From: an uncultured Muribaculaceae bacterium
GTDB taxonomy: Bacteria > Bacteroidota > Bacteroidia > Bacteroidales > Muribaculaceae
Direction: 5' to 3'
NCBI GenBank assembly: GCA_902494515.1
Contig: CABUTS010000069.1
Location: 1-14,348 of the forward strand
DNA: 14,348 nucleotides
Position numbers and translations under genes: made by a program. The notes under the pieces are model-generated. The model saw nothing but the letters and a program-made list of their open reading frames with translations. It made no database searches and was not told the DNA's origin. Below are positions 1 through 8,595 of this stretch, in pieces; position 1 is the stretch's first letter, and each line of letters opens with the position of its first letter.

Positions 1-11
1 GGGAGGGGGGA
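1..11 (-). other. Pyrimidine-only sequence directly after the sprA stop
   Basis: On the sprA sense strand the bases after the stop codon are only C and T up to the window edge, apart from one A next to the stop as read on the plus strand. The last sprA codons are also C-rich and G-poor. Such RNA is the kind that Rho binds, so this may be the start of a Rho-dependent termination zone. The window edge cuts it off, so its full length is unknown. The uvrA gene at the other end shows the same pattern. Confidence 0.35.
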
Positions 12-3000
12 TTAGCGGGAGAGGTTGAGGTTGAGGGAGAGGCCGTAGGAGGAGTTGGTGGTGGGGTAGGCGGCGTTGGAGACAAGGGGGGTGTTGACCT
101 GGTGGTCGAAGTAGGCGCCGAGGGTGAGTTTGCGCGAGAGGATGTAGGAGGCTGTGAAGTTGATGGTCATGGTGCGGGTGCCGGAGGTCGCCTGGGTGTA
201 GTTTGTTTCGAGGCGGCGTATGAGGGCCTGTGTGTTCTGGAGCGAGAAGTCGGCTTTGAGGGTGAGGTCGTTGCTGACGCCGGCCTGGGAACCGCGCATT
301 TTCAGTACGGAGTTGAAGCCGATGATTTTGTATCCGGCGCCGATTGTAAGGCCGCGGGAGGTCGCCTCAACGACCTGTCCGGCGGAGGTGTTGAGGGTGA
401 GGGTTCGCTGGTCTTTCCACTCGACGTTGAACTGGAGATCGTTCTTGAGGGTTCCCTGGACGCCGATGAGGGGGGCGAATCGCTCGGTGATGGCTACGGA
501 GGAGATGTTATAGGGGGAGGAGGGGATGGGCATGCCGGTGTTGGAGTCGAGAGTGAAACCGAGCATTTCGCCGTCGGCCGACAGCCAGTTGAGGTATGAG
601 GAGTAGGACCCTACGGAGTATGTACACTGGTATGCGTGGTTGATGGAGAAGGATTTGAAAATCTTCTTCATATTGCCGAGGTTGATCAGGCCGTCGTAGG
701 TGAGGCGCCAGTTGGGGAGCACGCTTCCGAAGGAGGGGAAGGGATTGAGGTACTGGGTGTGGGGATCGGTGCCCGTGTAGGCGGCGATGAAGGCGGGGAC
801 GAGGACGTCGGAGGAGGTGGCGGAGACTGTGCCGTTCTCGGGGTTGAAGGGCTGGCCGGCCAGAGGATTGTCGGACATGAAGCCGCCGTTGGGGTAGCGG
901 ACGCCGTCGTACTGCGAGGTGTAGCGCCGGGCGATGATGGGGATGAAATCAATCATCTTCTGGAATGGTTCGCTGTAATAGCCGTCTTCGGCGCTTGAGG
1001 ACCCGAGGGCCGTCAGTATGGCGCAGTGGGTCTTGGTGTAGGAGCCGGAGAATGTTACGGGCATGTCGGGGTACATGAACTGGATCTGACGGTTGCGGTT
1101 GTCGGTGCGGTTCATGGTGAGCTGTAGCTTCAGCCCCTTAACGAATTCGAGCTGGAATTCGAGGTTCAGCTCGTTGGTGCGCGAAACGATTGCCGGGGAG
1201 GTCTGGCCGTCGTCGGTGATGAGCCATCCGCGCTCCTTGGCCTTGTAGATGTAATCTTCGCCGGCGAAACCGAAGGCGAAATCCAGACCGGGCGACATGG
1301 GACCATAGCCCGTTGACTGACCGAAGATGTTGCCGATGTCGTTGCGGAACAGCGGGATGGACATCGTGTTGGTCTTCTTCCAGCGAATCGAGGCCGAACG
1401 GGGCGACATGAACAGCCGCAGGGCGTAGTCGCCGATCTCCTTCCATACGGATTTCTCCTCTTTGAGCACCTCGGTGATCGTGAACTTAACGTTGGCATCG
1501 GAGGGGGTGAGAATCTCTACGGAATTCTGGTCGATGACCTTGTGTTTGAACACGAACGGCTGCTTGGTCTTGACGTTTTCGGCATGAATGGCAATCTTTT
1601 TGGTGCGGAGATTGTGCTTGATGACGAAGGTGGTGTCGGGGTTCAGACGGAATGTGCGCTCGAACTTCTTCGGCTTCCGCTCGATCTGACGTCGGCCGAC
1701 ATTGTTGAAACGCTTGTTCACATCCTTGAGGTATGGAATCTTGTTCCAGAGCGACTCGAAGTTGATGCGCCCGTCGACGTTGAGCGACGCCTGATTGGCA
1801 ATCTTGTTACCGGTTTTCACGCCGTCGACTTCGGCGCCGCGGTCCCAGCGGTAGGTGGAGTTGTAGGAGACGTTACCGGTCAGGAAGTCCAGGACAGGAA
1901 TCCTGTTGAACGGGGCGCGGTATGAAGCCGTGAACGACTGGTTGTAGGCCCAGGGGGTACCCATCGAGAGGATTGAGCTCCAGACGGTGTCTTTCCAGGC
2001 CTTGTACTGGTCGGGGAAGAGCTTCTTATTGACGGCGCCTGCGGTCTCCTCGATGCGGGCCGATGTGTTGGAGTTGAAAGTCAGCGAAATCGACTTAGTG
2101 AGGTTCCAGGTGAGCTGGAACTGACGGTCCCAGAGGAAGTTCTTGCTCACGGAGACAGGGAGCTGGAAAGAGTCGCCGAGGTCCGAGCGGGTCTGCATCT
2201 CGTAGTAGTAACGCGACATGTTGGTCAGGAACGAGATGGAGTTGGGGAGGTAGTTGAGCTCCCAGTCCTTGAAGAACTTTAGGTTCTTGTTCTTTGATTT
2301 TATGAAAGAGAATGGCTTTAGCCCCTTGATCATCGGGGAATAGTTGTAGGCCAGCGAACCGCGGTAGTCGTTGGTGTACTCATACTCGGTTGTGGGGTCG
2401 TTCTTGGACTGCTTGTTGAACGAGAAATTGAAGGTGAAGTTCGAGGGGTCCCAGGGCATGGGCTTCTTGGAGGTAACGTCGAACTTCAGGCCGGAAATCG
2501 AGAAACTCTTGATGGTGGAGCGCTCCTCGGCGTAGGCCGAGATGGAGTCGCGGGCCTCCTTGTCGGGTGCGTCGTCGAGGGCGTCCTTCAGGAGTACATC
2601 CTGGTCGAGAGGATTGTATTTCGGGGTGGTTTTTTCGGTCGAATAGGAGTAATAGATCGGGGCGCGGAGCTTGACTTTCTCGGGGAGGAAACGGCCCAGG
2701 TCGGTCTGAACGGCCACGTTGTACTGCTGGTAGTCGTCGAGACGTCGCTCGTTGAGACCCTGGTCTACGGAGCCGAAGCCGGCGGTCTCGATGTGAGCGC
2801 CGAAGTTCAGGGTCGCCACGTCGGAGATGCCGAGATTGGCATTGGCCTTTGCAGCCCAGCCCCCTTCTTCGTTGAAGTCGGTGACTTTCAGCTCGTTCAC
2901 CCATATGATGCCGTCCTTGGTTGAGTTGGAGTTGTTGCGCACGCCGACCAGGATCACGCGGATGTCGCTCAGCGAGGGGTTACCCATCACGGCCATGGAG

Positions 3001-6000
3001 TTGCGCTCGTTGTCGGGGTCCCGGCCGGTGTAGAGTGTGGCGAACCCGACTCCGGAGTTCCCCTCGTCCTTGGCGCGGTTGCGTTCTTTCTTCAGGTTCA
3101 CGAGACTCTGGAGCTTGATGTCCATGAAGTTCTGCTCGGGCCAGACTTTCTGGCGGTCGCTTTCCAGCCAGTTGTTGTAGACACCGTGAGGGGTCAGGGT
3201 CAGGGGAATTTCATATTCGTAGAAGTTGGCCTTGACGTCGGAGCCGAGACGGATGAACACCGAGAGCTCGCCGGACTTCAGATTTGTGACGTCGCCGATG
3301 AGTTCCTCGGCGTGAACCCACATCTGCAGCCGGTTGTAATTGCGGAGGTCCTGCTGTGTGTCGCGGTATATGCCGCGGCCGTCGCCGGCTTTCAGGCCGG
3401 TGATTTTCATCTGCATGGACTGCTCGTTGAGCTGGGTGACCTGCGACTGACCGGGGTCGACGATGCGGGTTACGCCGGGCGGAAGCACGTAGTTGACCGG
3501 CTCGCGGTCGGCGTTCTCCTCGATGTTGACCACCGAAACGTCCATCTGACCTTCGGCGGGAGCGTCGCCGCGGTTGTTGAGGTTGAAGTCGTAGTTGCGC
3601 CATTCGCCGCGCACGAGTTCGAGTGTGGCGAAACGGAGGTGGGTGACCTGCTTGAAGCCGGTCATGAAGATTCGGGCGAAGCGGATGGTGGAGAAGTCGT
3701 TGATCGAGCCGACCTTCTTCTCGAACTGGCTCAGAGGAATCTTGAACTGATACCATTCGACCGTCTGGTTTTTGCCGTCGCGGGTATAGACGGTCGAGAC
3801 CTGCTTGTCGGCAATGAAGTTCTTGCCGACCACGAGGTCCTCGGGACGGATGGAGACGCGGTACTGGAAGTAACGCTCGTATTCGTTCAGTGTGTTGTCC
3901 TGGTTGATATCCTCGACGTCGGGCACCGAGCGGGCCGACTGGTAGAGGGGCTCGTTGACATCCTCGGGCGGGAGGGAGTTCCCTTCGACGCCGTTGTAGC
4001 GTTTGTAGCGCTGGAGAATCGATAGGCGCTGGTCGTCGTAGTCGTAGCCGCGGAAGAAGTGGTAGTTGTCGCCGGCGGGGTCGTTGAGGGGGGAGAAAAT
4101 GTCGTTTTGCATCCGCTCGAGGGCAGCGGGGGAGAGCTTCGCGCGGAGCTGGTCGAGGTATGTCTGATAGGAGTCGAAGGTGAACTCGTCGTCGTTGCGC
4201 AGACCGTCGAGGCCGACATCCTGCATCAGTCGCGAGCCGTTGTTGGTGTCGAAGGCGTAGGTCAGGGAGTTCTGGCGCGACACGCGACCCCAGACCGTGG
4301 AGTCGAGCCACTGTGTGTCGCCGTCGACCGGCATGCCGTTTTCGTAAGACTTCAGGCCATCCTTCAGGATATCCTCGGAGATTTCGCCGAAGTTGAAGTA
4401 CAGGTCGCCGCCGTCGTAGTTCGGGTTGTCGGGATCCATGAAGGGGTTCATCATCCAGAACTGCACATACTCGATGTTGGCCTGCTCGAAGTTGGTGTTC
4501 TCCATCTTGCGCATGATGCCGCCCCAGCGTTTTTCGGGGAAGAGTAGGTTGCCCTCCTCGTCGATGTTGGTGGCATCGAGGTTGTAGGGGCCGCGTTCCG
4601 TGGGGTAGAACGAGAGGTTGAGGGTCTGCACGGTCGAGGATTCGCCGTAGGTCAACTCGCGTCCGGGGAAGATTTCCTGGGAGGTGACTTCGCGGACGTA
4701 GGGGTTGGAGAGCTGCTCGAGGTCGTTGCGGATGTAGCCGGGGGCCAGCGAGGAGTTGCGGTCGGTGAACATCCGGTCGATGTAGTACCAGTTCAGCAGG
4801 GCGCGGTTCTTGCCGTAGTCGATGTTGTTGCTCAGGGCGGCCTCCGGGAAGAGGGGTTCCTTGCCGTTGTCGTAGGGGGTGGAGGCCAGGAACCAGGAGT
4901 AGGGGGAACGCAGGTCGATGCTGGTCTGCGACGACTCGAAGTCATCGACGTATGAGCTGCCTCGGGTGGTTCCGGCTTTCTGGCTGTGGGGAACCAGAAT
5001 GGCGTATTCGGCTGAGAGATTGAGGGTTGAGGGGGCAGTGGCGTTGACCGTCGGAATCTTGTTGAGCAGATTGGTCAGCCACATGAACTTGGTGTTATAG
5101 TTGATGTTGAAGCCGAAAATCGAGTTGTTGATCGTTTCGTCGCCGATGTTCACCTTCTCGGTCAGCGCTTTCTCGGAGAAGTGGAGGATGGTGGCGCCGA
5201 TATTGAAGTTCTTGTTGAAGGCATACTGCATGTCGAGACCGAGCAGGGTCTTGCGCTGCGTGGAGAAAAGCGACTGATTCTCAAGGGTTACGGATATGCT
5301 CTGGCCGGAGTCGATGATCGACTGGTTGGTGATGGTGACGATACCCATCGAGTAGTCGACGGTGTAGTCGGAGTTCTCGACGAGCTGCACGCCGCCGGCC
5401 ATGACGATGACCGAGCCGCGGGGCACGTTCATGGCGTTCAGGCGGATCTGTGAACCCGAGGAGGCCTGGTATGAACCGGTCATCACGAACTTGTTCTTGT
5501 CGGCGAACTGCCGGGCGATGACGAGTGTGGAGTCGTAAAGTTCCTTGTAGACATACTTCTGCGCCGTCACCGGGTCGCCGATTTTCTTCTCCAGCCAGGA
5601 GCCGAACGGCTCGGCGACGGGGAAGATGATCTTGCCGTTGGAGGAGGTGATGGTGTAGCCTTCGATGAAGTCGAAGAAACCGTCGGGGTTCGACTGCTCG
5701 TTGGAATCGAGGCGGTCGAGGTTCATCACCTGGAGCAGCGGCAGGTTCGACATCGAGGGGATGGGGAGGTAGTCGATGAGCGTTCCGGTGGTGTCGGAGA
5801 GATATTTGATGCGGAGCTTGAAGTTCTGACGCTGGACCTGATAGGCGCCGAGCGAATAGACGTTCTTCATCATCAGTCGCCAGATCGGCATCTTCGGATT
5901 TACAGTGGTGGATTTCAGCATCTTCACGTAGAGCGACTCCGTGGTTGTGGTGATGTCGGAGGAGAATTCGCCGACCTTATATACCTGGCCGTTGTAGGTG

Positions 6001-7571
6001 TATTCGTAGGCTACGCCGAGGACGTCGTCGGAGGTCAGCTGCGCCTTCAGCGAGATGTAGCCGAGGGTGGAGTTTACGGTGTATTCCGAAGAGTTCAGCA
6101 GTCGGGCGGACTCGACCTTTTCGTAGTCGCGGCCACCTTCGATGCCGTAGGCGCGCAGAGGCTCGAGGGCCTGGGTCACCGTGTTGATGTTTCGGGCGTC
6201 GGGGAACTGCGTCTTGATGGTCTGCAGCAGGTCGTTTGACTGGTTGGAGGGGACGGGTACGCCGGAGTTTACGGTCCAATGGTTGTTGTTCAGCGCGTCG
6301 GGGTTACCCTCGCCGAGGTCGGCGAAGGCTACGATGTTGCGGGCCTGGTCGTAGCGTCCCCCCTTGTTGGTGACCCATATTTCCACACGGGTGATGTTCA
6401 CTCCGGAGGTCACCAGGGGGATGCGGGCAGCGAACTGGTCGTAGTTGCTGTAGAAGTAGTTGGCCAGGAAGAAGTGGCGGTTCTGGTCGTACTGGTCGGC
6501 GTTGACGGTGAAGTCAGTGGCCTGGGCGCCACCTTTGGTGTTGACGGTTTTTGACTCGGAATTCTGCTGCGATACCAGGCCGGTGACGGTGAGTTTGCCG
6601 AACTGCAGTTTTGCCTTGACACCGAAAAGCGCTGTGGAACCGCGGATCAGCGAAGACCCGGTGGTCATCGACACGTTACCGGCCTCGATGGCCTTAACGA
6701 TGTCGTCCTCCTTCCCTTCGTAGGCCAGCTTGATGTTCTTGGAGTCGAAGTCGAAGGTAGCGTCGGTGTTGTAAGTCATGTTGAAGTTCATGCGGTCGCC
6801 GACCGATGCGGCGATAGTGGCCTGAATCTTCTGGTCGAAGTCGAAGTATGTTTTGCGGCGGTTTTTCACCGGCAGGGAGGGGTTGTCGCTCTTGTTTGAC
6901 TTCATGCCCATTTTGAGCTGCACTGACCCCTGGGTCTTGAGCGATACGCCGCCCGGGCCGAAGATTTTTTCCAGCGGTCCGTAGGCGAAGTTCATGTCGA
7001 AGACGTTGAAGGGCTGTTTGTCCTTCGACTGTATAAGGTCGAGGTTGCGCTCTTGATAGTAGTCCTGGAGCTGTTTGCGGAACTGCCAGTCATTATATTG
7101 TTTCTCGCTGAGAATGAAGGGGGTCGCGATTTCGGTGTCGCCGACTTTGGTGCGGATGATGTAGCAGCCGGTCGCGGGATCATACTCCGGTACCATCACG
7201 ATGTTGGAGGGGGTGGCGAGGTCGGCGGCAAACTGATCCTCGAGCAGGGTCTCGTAATCTGCCGGGATGGTCTGCTGCACCGGGAAGGGCATCATGATAG
7301 AGTCGCTGACGCCGCCGGGACCTGAAATCAGGGGGAATGGGGGAGGGGGAGGAAGTGTGCGCTGCGAGCCGGAAGCCGAGACACCTCCCCCTTTCGTTCC
7401 TGCGCCGGAAGCGGCTGGTCGCGAGGGCGTTGCACCGCCTCCCGGCGTCTGGGTGGACGCCAGGGCAAGCATGGAGCATAGCGCGACTGCAAGGGCGGTG
7501 CAGCCGGACAGCAAATGGCGGTGGATGTTTGGTTTACGGCTCAATAGAGGTAGCACTGTAGCGGAAAGCAA
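12..7571 (-). CDS. sprA: SprA/Sov family type IX secretion outer-membrane translocon
   Basis: SprA (Sov in Porphyromonas) is the very large outer-membrane beta-barrel through which type IX secretion cargo crosses. Family members are about 2,400-2,500 residues and this one is 2,519, complete with a TAA stop. Visible landmarks are a signal peptide (basic stretch SRKPNIHRH near residues 11-19, then a hydrophobic core to about residue 38 ending ALA-S), and a Gly/Pro-rich linker with five consecutive prolines around residues 40-90. Family blocks include WGGIMRKMENTNFE from W1016, the following GDLYFNFGEISEDILKDG block, and NYVLPPGVTR from N1360. The remainder is alternating aromatic/polar barrel-like sequence to the end (LSLNLNLSR). 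No ATG exists in frame before codon 34, inside the signal peptide. Candidate starts are TTG 7571, GTG 7556 and TTG 7544. The last gives MSRKPNIHRH, the most natural signal peptide, and lies outside the hairpin that buries the first. The reading frame is the same as ruvA and no promoter box is seen in the gap, so cotranscription with ruvA is likely. Confidence 0.95.
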   Translation of the reverse strand: MLSATVLPLLSRKPNIHRHLLSGCTALAVALCSMLALASTQTPGGGATPSRPAASGAGTKGGGVSASGSQRTLPPPPPFPLISGPGGVSDSIMMPFPVQQTIPADYETLLEDQFAADLATPSNIVMVPEYDPATGCYIIRTKVGDTEIATPFILSEKQYNDWQFRKQLQDYYQERNLDLIQSKDKQPFNVFDMNFAYGPLEKIFGPGGVSLKTQGSVQLKMGMKSNKSDNPSLPVKNRRKTYFDFDQKIQATIAASVGDRMNFNMTYNTDATFDFDSKNIKLAYEGKEDDIVKAIEAGNVSMTTGSSLIRGSTALFGVKAKLQFGKLTVTGLVSQQNSESKTVNTKGGAQATDFTVNADQYDQNRHFFLANYFYSNYDQFAARIPLVTSGVNITRVEIWVTNKGGRYDQARNIVAFADLGEGNPDALNNNHWTVNSGVPVPSNQSNDLLQTIKTQFPDARNINTVTQALEPLRAYGIEGGRDYEKVESARLLNSSEYTVNSTLGYISLKAQLTSDDVLGVAYEYTYNGQVYKVGEFSSDITTTTESLYVKMLKSTTVNPKMPIWRLMMKNVYSLGAYQVQRQNFKLRIKYLSDTTGTLIDYLPIPSMSNLPLLQVMNLDRLDSNEQSNPDGFFDFIEGYTITSSNGKIIFPVAEPFGSWLEKKIGDPVTAQKYVYKELYDSTLVIARQFADKNKFVMTGSYQASSGSQIRLNAMNVPRGSVIVMAGGVQLVENSDYTVDYSMGIVTITNQSIIDSGQSISVTLENQSLFSTQRKTLLGLDMQYAFNKNFNIGATILHFSEKALTEKVNIGDETINNSIFGFNINYNTKFMWLTNLLNKIPTVNATAPSTLNLSAEYAILVPHSQKAGTTRGSSYVDDFESSQTSIDLRSPYSWFLASTPYDNGKEPLFPEAALSNNIDYGKNRALLNWYYIDRMFTDRNSSLAPGYIRNDLEQLSNPYVREVTSQEIFPGRELTYGESSTVQTLNLSFYPTERGPYNLDATNIDEEGNLLFPEKRWGGIMRKMENTNFEQANIEYVQFWMMNPFMDPDNPNYDGGDLYFNFGEISEDILKDGLKSYENGMPVDGDTQWLDSTVWGRVSRQNSLTYAFDTNNGSRLMQDVGLDGLRNDDEFTFDSYQTYLDQLRAKLSPAALERMQNDIFSPLNDPAGDNYHFFRGYDYDDQRLSILQRYKRYNGVEGNSLPPEDVNEPLYQSARSVPDVEDINQDNTLNEYERYFQYRVSIRPEDLVVGKNFIADKQVSTVYTRDGKNQTVEWYQFKIPLSQFEKKVGSINDFSTIRFARIFMTGFKQVTHLRFATLELVRGEWRNYDFNLNNRGDAPAEGQMDVSVVNIEENADREPVNYVLPPGVTRIVDPGQSQVTQLNEQSMQMKITGLKAGDGRGIYRDTQQDLRNYNRLQMWVHAEELIGDVTNLKSGELSVFIRLGSDVKANFYEYEIPLTLTPHGVYNNWLESDRQKVWPEQNFMDIKLQSLVNLKKERNRAKDEGNSGVGFATLYTGRDPDNERNSMAVMGNPSLSDIRVILVGVRNNSNSTKDGIIWVNELKVTDFNEEGGWAAKANANLGISDVATLNFGAHIETAGFGSVDQGLNERRLDDYQQYNVAVQTDLGRFLPEKVKLRAPIYYSYSTEKTTPKYNPLDQDVLLKDALDDAPDKEARDSISAYAEERSTIKSFSISGLKFDVTSKKPMPWDPSNFTFNFSFNKQSKNDPTTEYEYTNDYRGSLAYNYSPMIKGLKPFSFIKSKNKNLKFFKDWELNYLPNSISFLTNMSRYYYEMQTRSDLGDSFQLPVSVSKNFLWDRQFQLTWNLTKSISLTFNSNTSARIEETAGAVNKKLFPDQYKAWKDTVWSSILSMGTPWAYNQSFTASYRAPFNRIPVLDFLTGNVSYNSTYRWDRGAEVDGVKTGNKIANQASLNVDGRINFESLWNKIPYLKDVNKRFNNVGRRQIERKPKKFERTFRLNPDTTFVIKHNLRTKKIAIHAENVKTKQPFVFKHKVIDQNSVEILTPSDANVKFTITEVLKEEKSVWKEIGDYALRLFMSPRSASIRWKKTNTMSIPLFRNDIGNIFGQSTGYGPMSPGLDFAFGFAGEDYIYKAKERGWLITDDGQTSPAIVSRTNELNLEFQLEFVKGLKLQLTMNRTDNRNRQIQFMYPDMPVTFSGSYTKTHCAILTALGSSSAEDGYYSEPFQKMIDFIPIIARRYTSQYDGVRYPNGGFMSDNPLAGQPFNPENGTVSATSSDVLVPAFIAAYTGTDPHTQYLNPFPSFGSVLPNWRLTYDGLINLGNMKKIFKSFSINHAYQCTYSVGSYSSYLNWLSADGEMLGFTLDSNTGMPIPSSPYNISSVAITERFAPLIGVQGTLKNDLQFNVEWKDQRTLTLNTSAGQVVEATSRGLTIGAGYKIIGFNSVLKMRGSQAGVSNDLTLKADFSLQNTQALIRRLETNYTQATSGTRTMTINFTASYILSRKLTLGAYFDHQVNTPLVSNAAYPTTNSSYGLSLNLNLSR

Positions 7572-7591
7572 TCCGCCCGGCGGGCTTTCCG
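7562..7591 (-). promoter_or_regulatory. Hairpin between ruvA and sprA
   Basis: Perfect 8-base arms (CGGAAAGC at 7562-7569 and GCTTTCCG at 7584-7591) enclose a GC-rich 14-base loop that can pair further inside (CCG with CGG). It starts 8 bases after the ruvA stop. No T-run follows on the transcribed strand, so it is a weak case for an intrinsic terminator. An attenuator, a processing site or an RNA 3'-end stabiliser between a housekeeping gene and a giant secretion gene is equally possible. The TTG at 7571 sits at the edge of this structure. Confidence 0.55.
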
Positions 7592-7598
7592 TGATGGG

Positions 7599-8219
7599 TC
7601 AAAGCATTGTTAGTGCTTTCTTAATCGCTTGTTCCACTTTGAGTTGCGGATCCTGCGAGAAAAGTTTGGTAAGCACTTTCTGGGATGCCGGCTTGGCAAA
7701 ACCGAGCATCGTCAGGGCGGCCAGGGCTTCGTCGAAGACGTCGCTCCGGAAGTCCGCCTGCACTAATAACGTATCGCCGGAGGGTTTTATTTTGTCGCGG
7801 AGGTCCACAATTATTCGCTGGGCGGTTTTTCCGCCGATTCCCTTGACCGCCTTGAGGCGCTTTTCGTCGCCGGAGGTGATGACGACCTCGAGTTCGGCGG
7901 CCTGCAGCGAGGAGAGAATCATGCGCGCGGAGCCGCAGCCGACCCCTGAGACACCGATGAGCTCGCGGAAGAGCTCGCGCTCGCGCTTGTCGGCGAAGCC
8001 GTAGAGTGTCCAGGCATCTTCGCGGATGATTTCGTGGACGAAGAGTTTGACCTCCTGCGGAGCCGAGGCGCGTTCGCCGGGGGCGGGAGCCTGCGGAGAG
8101 CTCTGGAGCCGGGTGAATGTGGTGAGTGAGATGTTCAGCTCGTAGGCGACGCCGTTGACGTCGACAATGGCAGTTGTGGGATTGAGGTCGGCGAGCTTTC
8201 CTCTGATATATTCAATCAT
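7599..8219 (-). CDS. ruvA: Holliday junction branch migration protein RuvA
   Basis: RuvA binds four-way DNA junctions as a tetramer and loads the RuvB motor for branch migration in recombination repair. The protein is 206 residues, normal for the family. It opens with the OB-fold signature MIEYIRGKL. The acidic-pin region reads IREDAWTLYGF, with E67 and D68 as the pin residues. Two helix-hairpin-helix motifs follow, LIGVSGVG near residues 87-94 and VKGIGGKTAQR near 125-135. The C-terminal RuvB-binding helical domain (about 157-206) is complete. Residues about 41-56 form a Pro/Ala-rich insertion (SPQAPAPGERASAPQE) in the OB domain that the E. coli protein lacks. The ATG at 8219 is the clear start. 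It follows the tRNA-fMet terminator and precedes sprA in the same frame. No consensus promoter box is seen directly upstream, so it may depend on an atypical promoter or on read-through from the tRNA. Confidence 0.97.
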   Translation of the reverse strand: MIEYIRGKLADLNPTTAIVDVNGVAYELNISLTTFTRLQSSPQAPAPGERASAPQEVKLFVHEIIREDAWTLYGFADKRERELFRELIGVSGVGCGSARMILSSLQAAELEVVITSGDEKRLKAVKGIGGKTAQRIIVDLRDKIKPSGDTLLVQADFRSDVFDEALAALTMLGFAKPASQKVLTKLFSQDPQLKVEQAIKKALTML

Positions 8220-8255
8220 CTGAGATATTCAGTCAGTAAGAATGTGATATACAAA

Positions 8256-8287
8256 CGAAAAATGCCGGGGCTGAGTGCCTCGGCATT
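8256..8287 (-). terminator. Intrinsic terminator of the tRNA-fMet transcript
   Basis: On the minus strand an 11-base stem (AATGCCGAGGC with GCCCCGGCATT, one A-C mismatch) closes a 5-base loop and runs directly into TTTTT. The arms are 8261-8271 and 8277-8287 in plus coordinates. It lies 5 bases after the CCA end of the tRNA, exactly where a tRNA terminator belongs, and 36 bases before the ruvA start. On the plus strand the mismatch becomes a G-U pair, but no T-run follows, so it acts in the minus direction. Confidence 0.8.
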
Positions 8288-8292
8288 GTCTT

Positions 8293-8367
<75 letters not shown>

Positions 8368-8398
8368 ATACATTGTTGTCGGAACCTCAGTCCCGGCT

Positions 8399-8421
8399 GT
8401 CAAGCGTCCTTTCCGTTTGAC
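8399..8421 (-). other. Hairpin in the tRNA-fMet 5' leader
   Basis: The arms GTCAAGCG (8399-8406) and CGTTTGAC (8414-8421) pair over 8 positions with one mismatch that is A-C in the minus-strand RNA. The loop is 7 bases. It lies at about the predicted transcription start, in the leader that RNase P removes. It may protect the 5' end of the precursor or be incidental. Confidence 0.3.
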
Positions 8422-8426
8422 GAGTG

Positions 8427-8458
8427 CAAAGGTACGGACAATTTTTGAATTGACCAAA
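8427..8458 (-). promoter_or_regulatory. Promoter of tRNA-fMet (Bacteroidetes consensus)
   Basis: Read on the minus strand, TTTG (8455-8458) is followed by a 20-base AT-rich spacer and TACCTTTG (8427-8434). This is a perfect match to the Bacteroidetes primary-sigma pattern TTTG / TAnnTTTG. Transcription would begin near 8420, giving a leader of about 50 bases before the mature tRNA. Confidence 0.85.
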
Positions 8459-8561
8459 TATTTGCGCGAAAAAATGATTAAAAAAGATAAAATCGCCGTA
8501 GAAACCGCCGTGCCCGGCCCTGAAATCTCGGTGCTTAGTCCGGGAAAGGAGTCCGAAGCTA

Positions 8562-8595
8562 ATGCTTTTTCTCAGCAGTTTATGCTTTTCTCAGC
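8562..8595. repeat. Short tandem near-duplication over the prmA stop
   Basis: ATGCTTTTTCTCAGC (8562-8576) and ATGCTTTTCTCAGC (8582-8595) are the same sequence apart from one T, 20 bases apart. The second copy contains the end of prmA and the first lies just beyond its stop. It looks like a small slippage duplication of the gene end. Confidence 0.6.

Noticed and set aside
3186..4025. 279-codon plus-strand open frame inside sprA
   Set aside because: It is exactly antisense to conserved SprA sequence, is rich in Val, Glu and Gly as expected from the reverse complement of a GC-biased gene, and has no promoter or recognisable domain.
3211..4311. 366-codon minus-strand open frame inside sprA in another frame
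   Set aside because: Arg/Pro/His-rich composition typical of an out-of-frame reading of a GC-rich gene. The SprA frame is continuous through it with family motifs.
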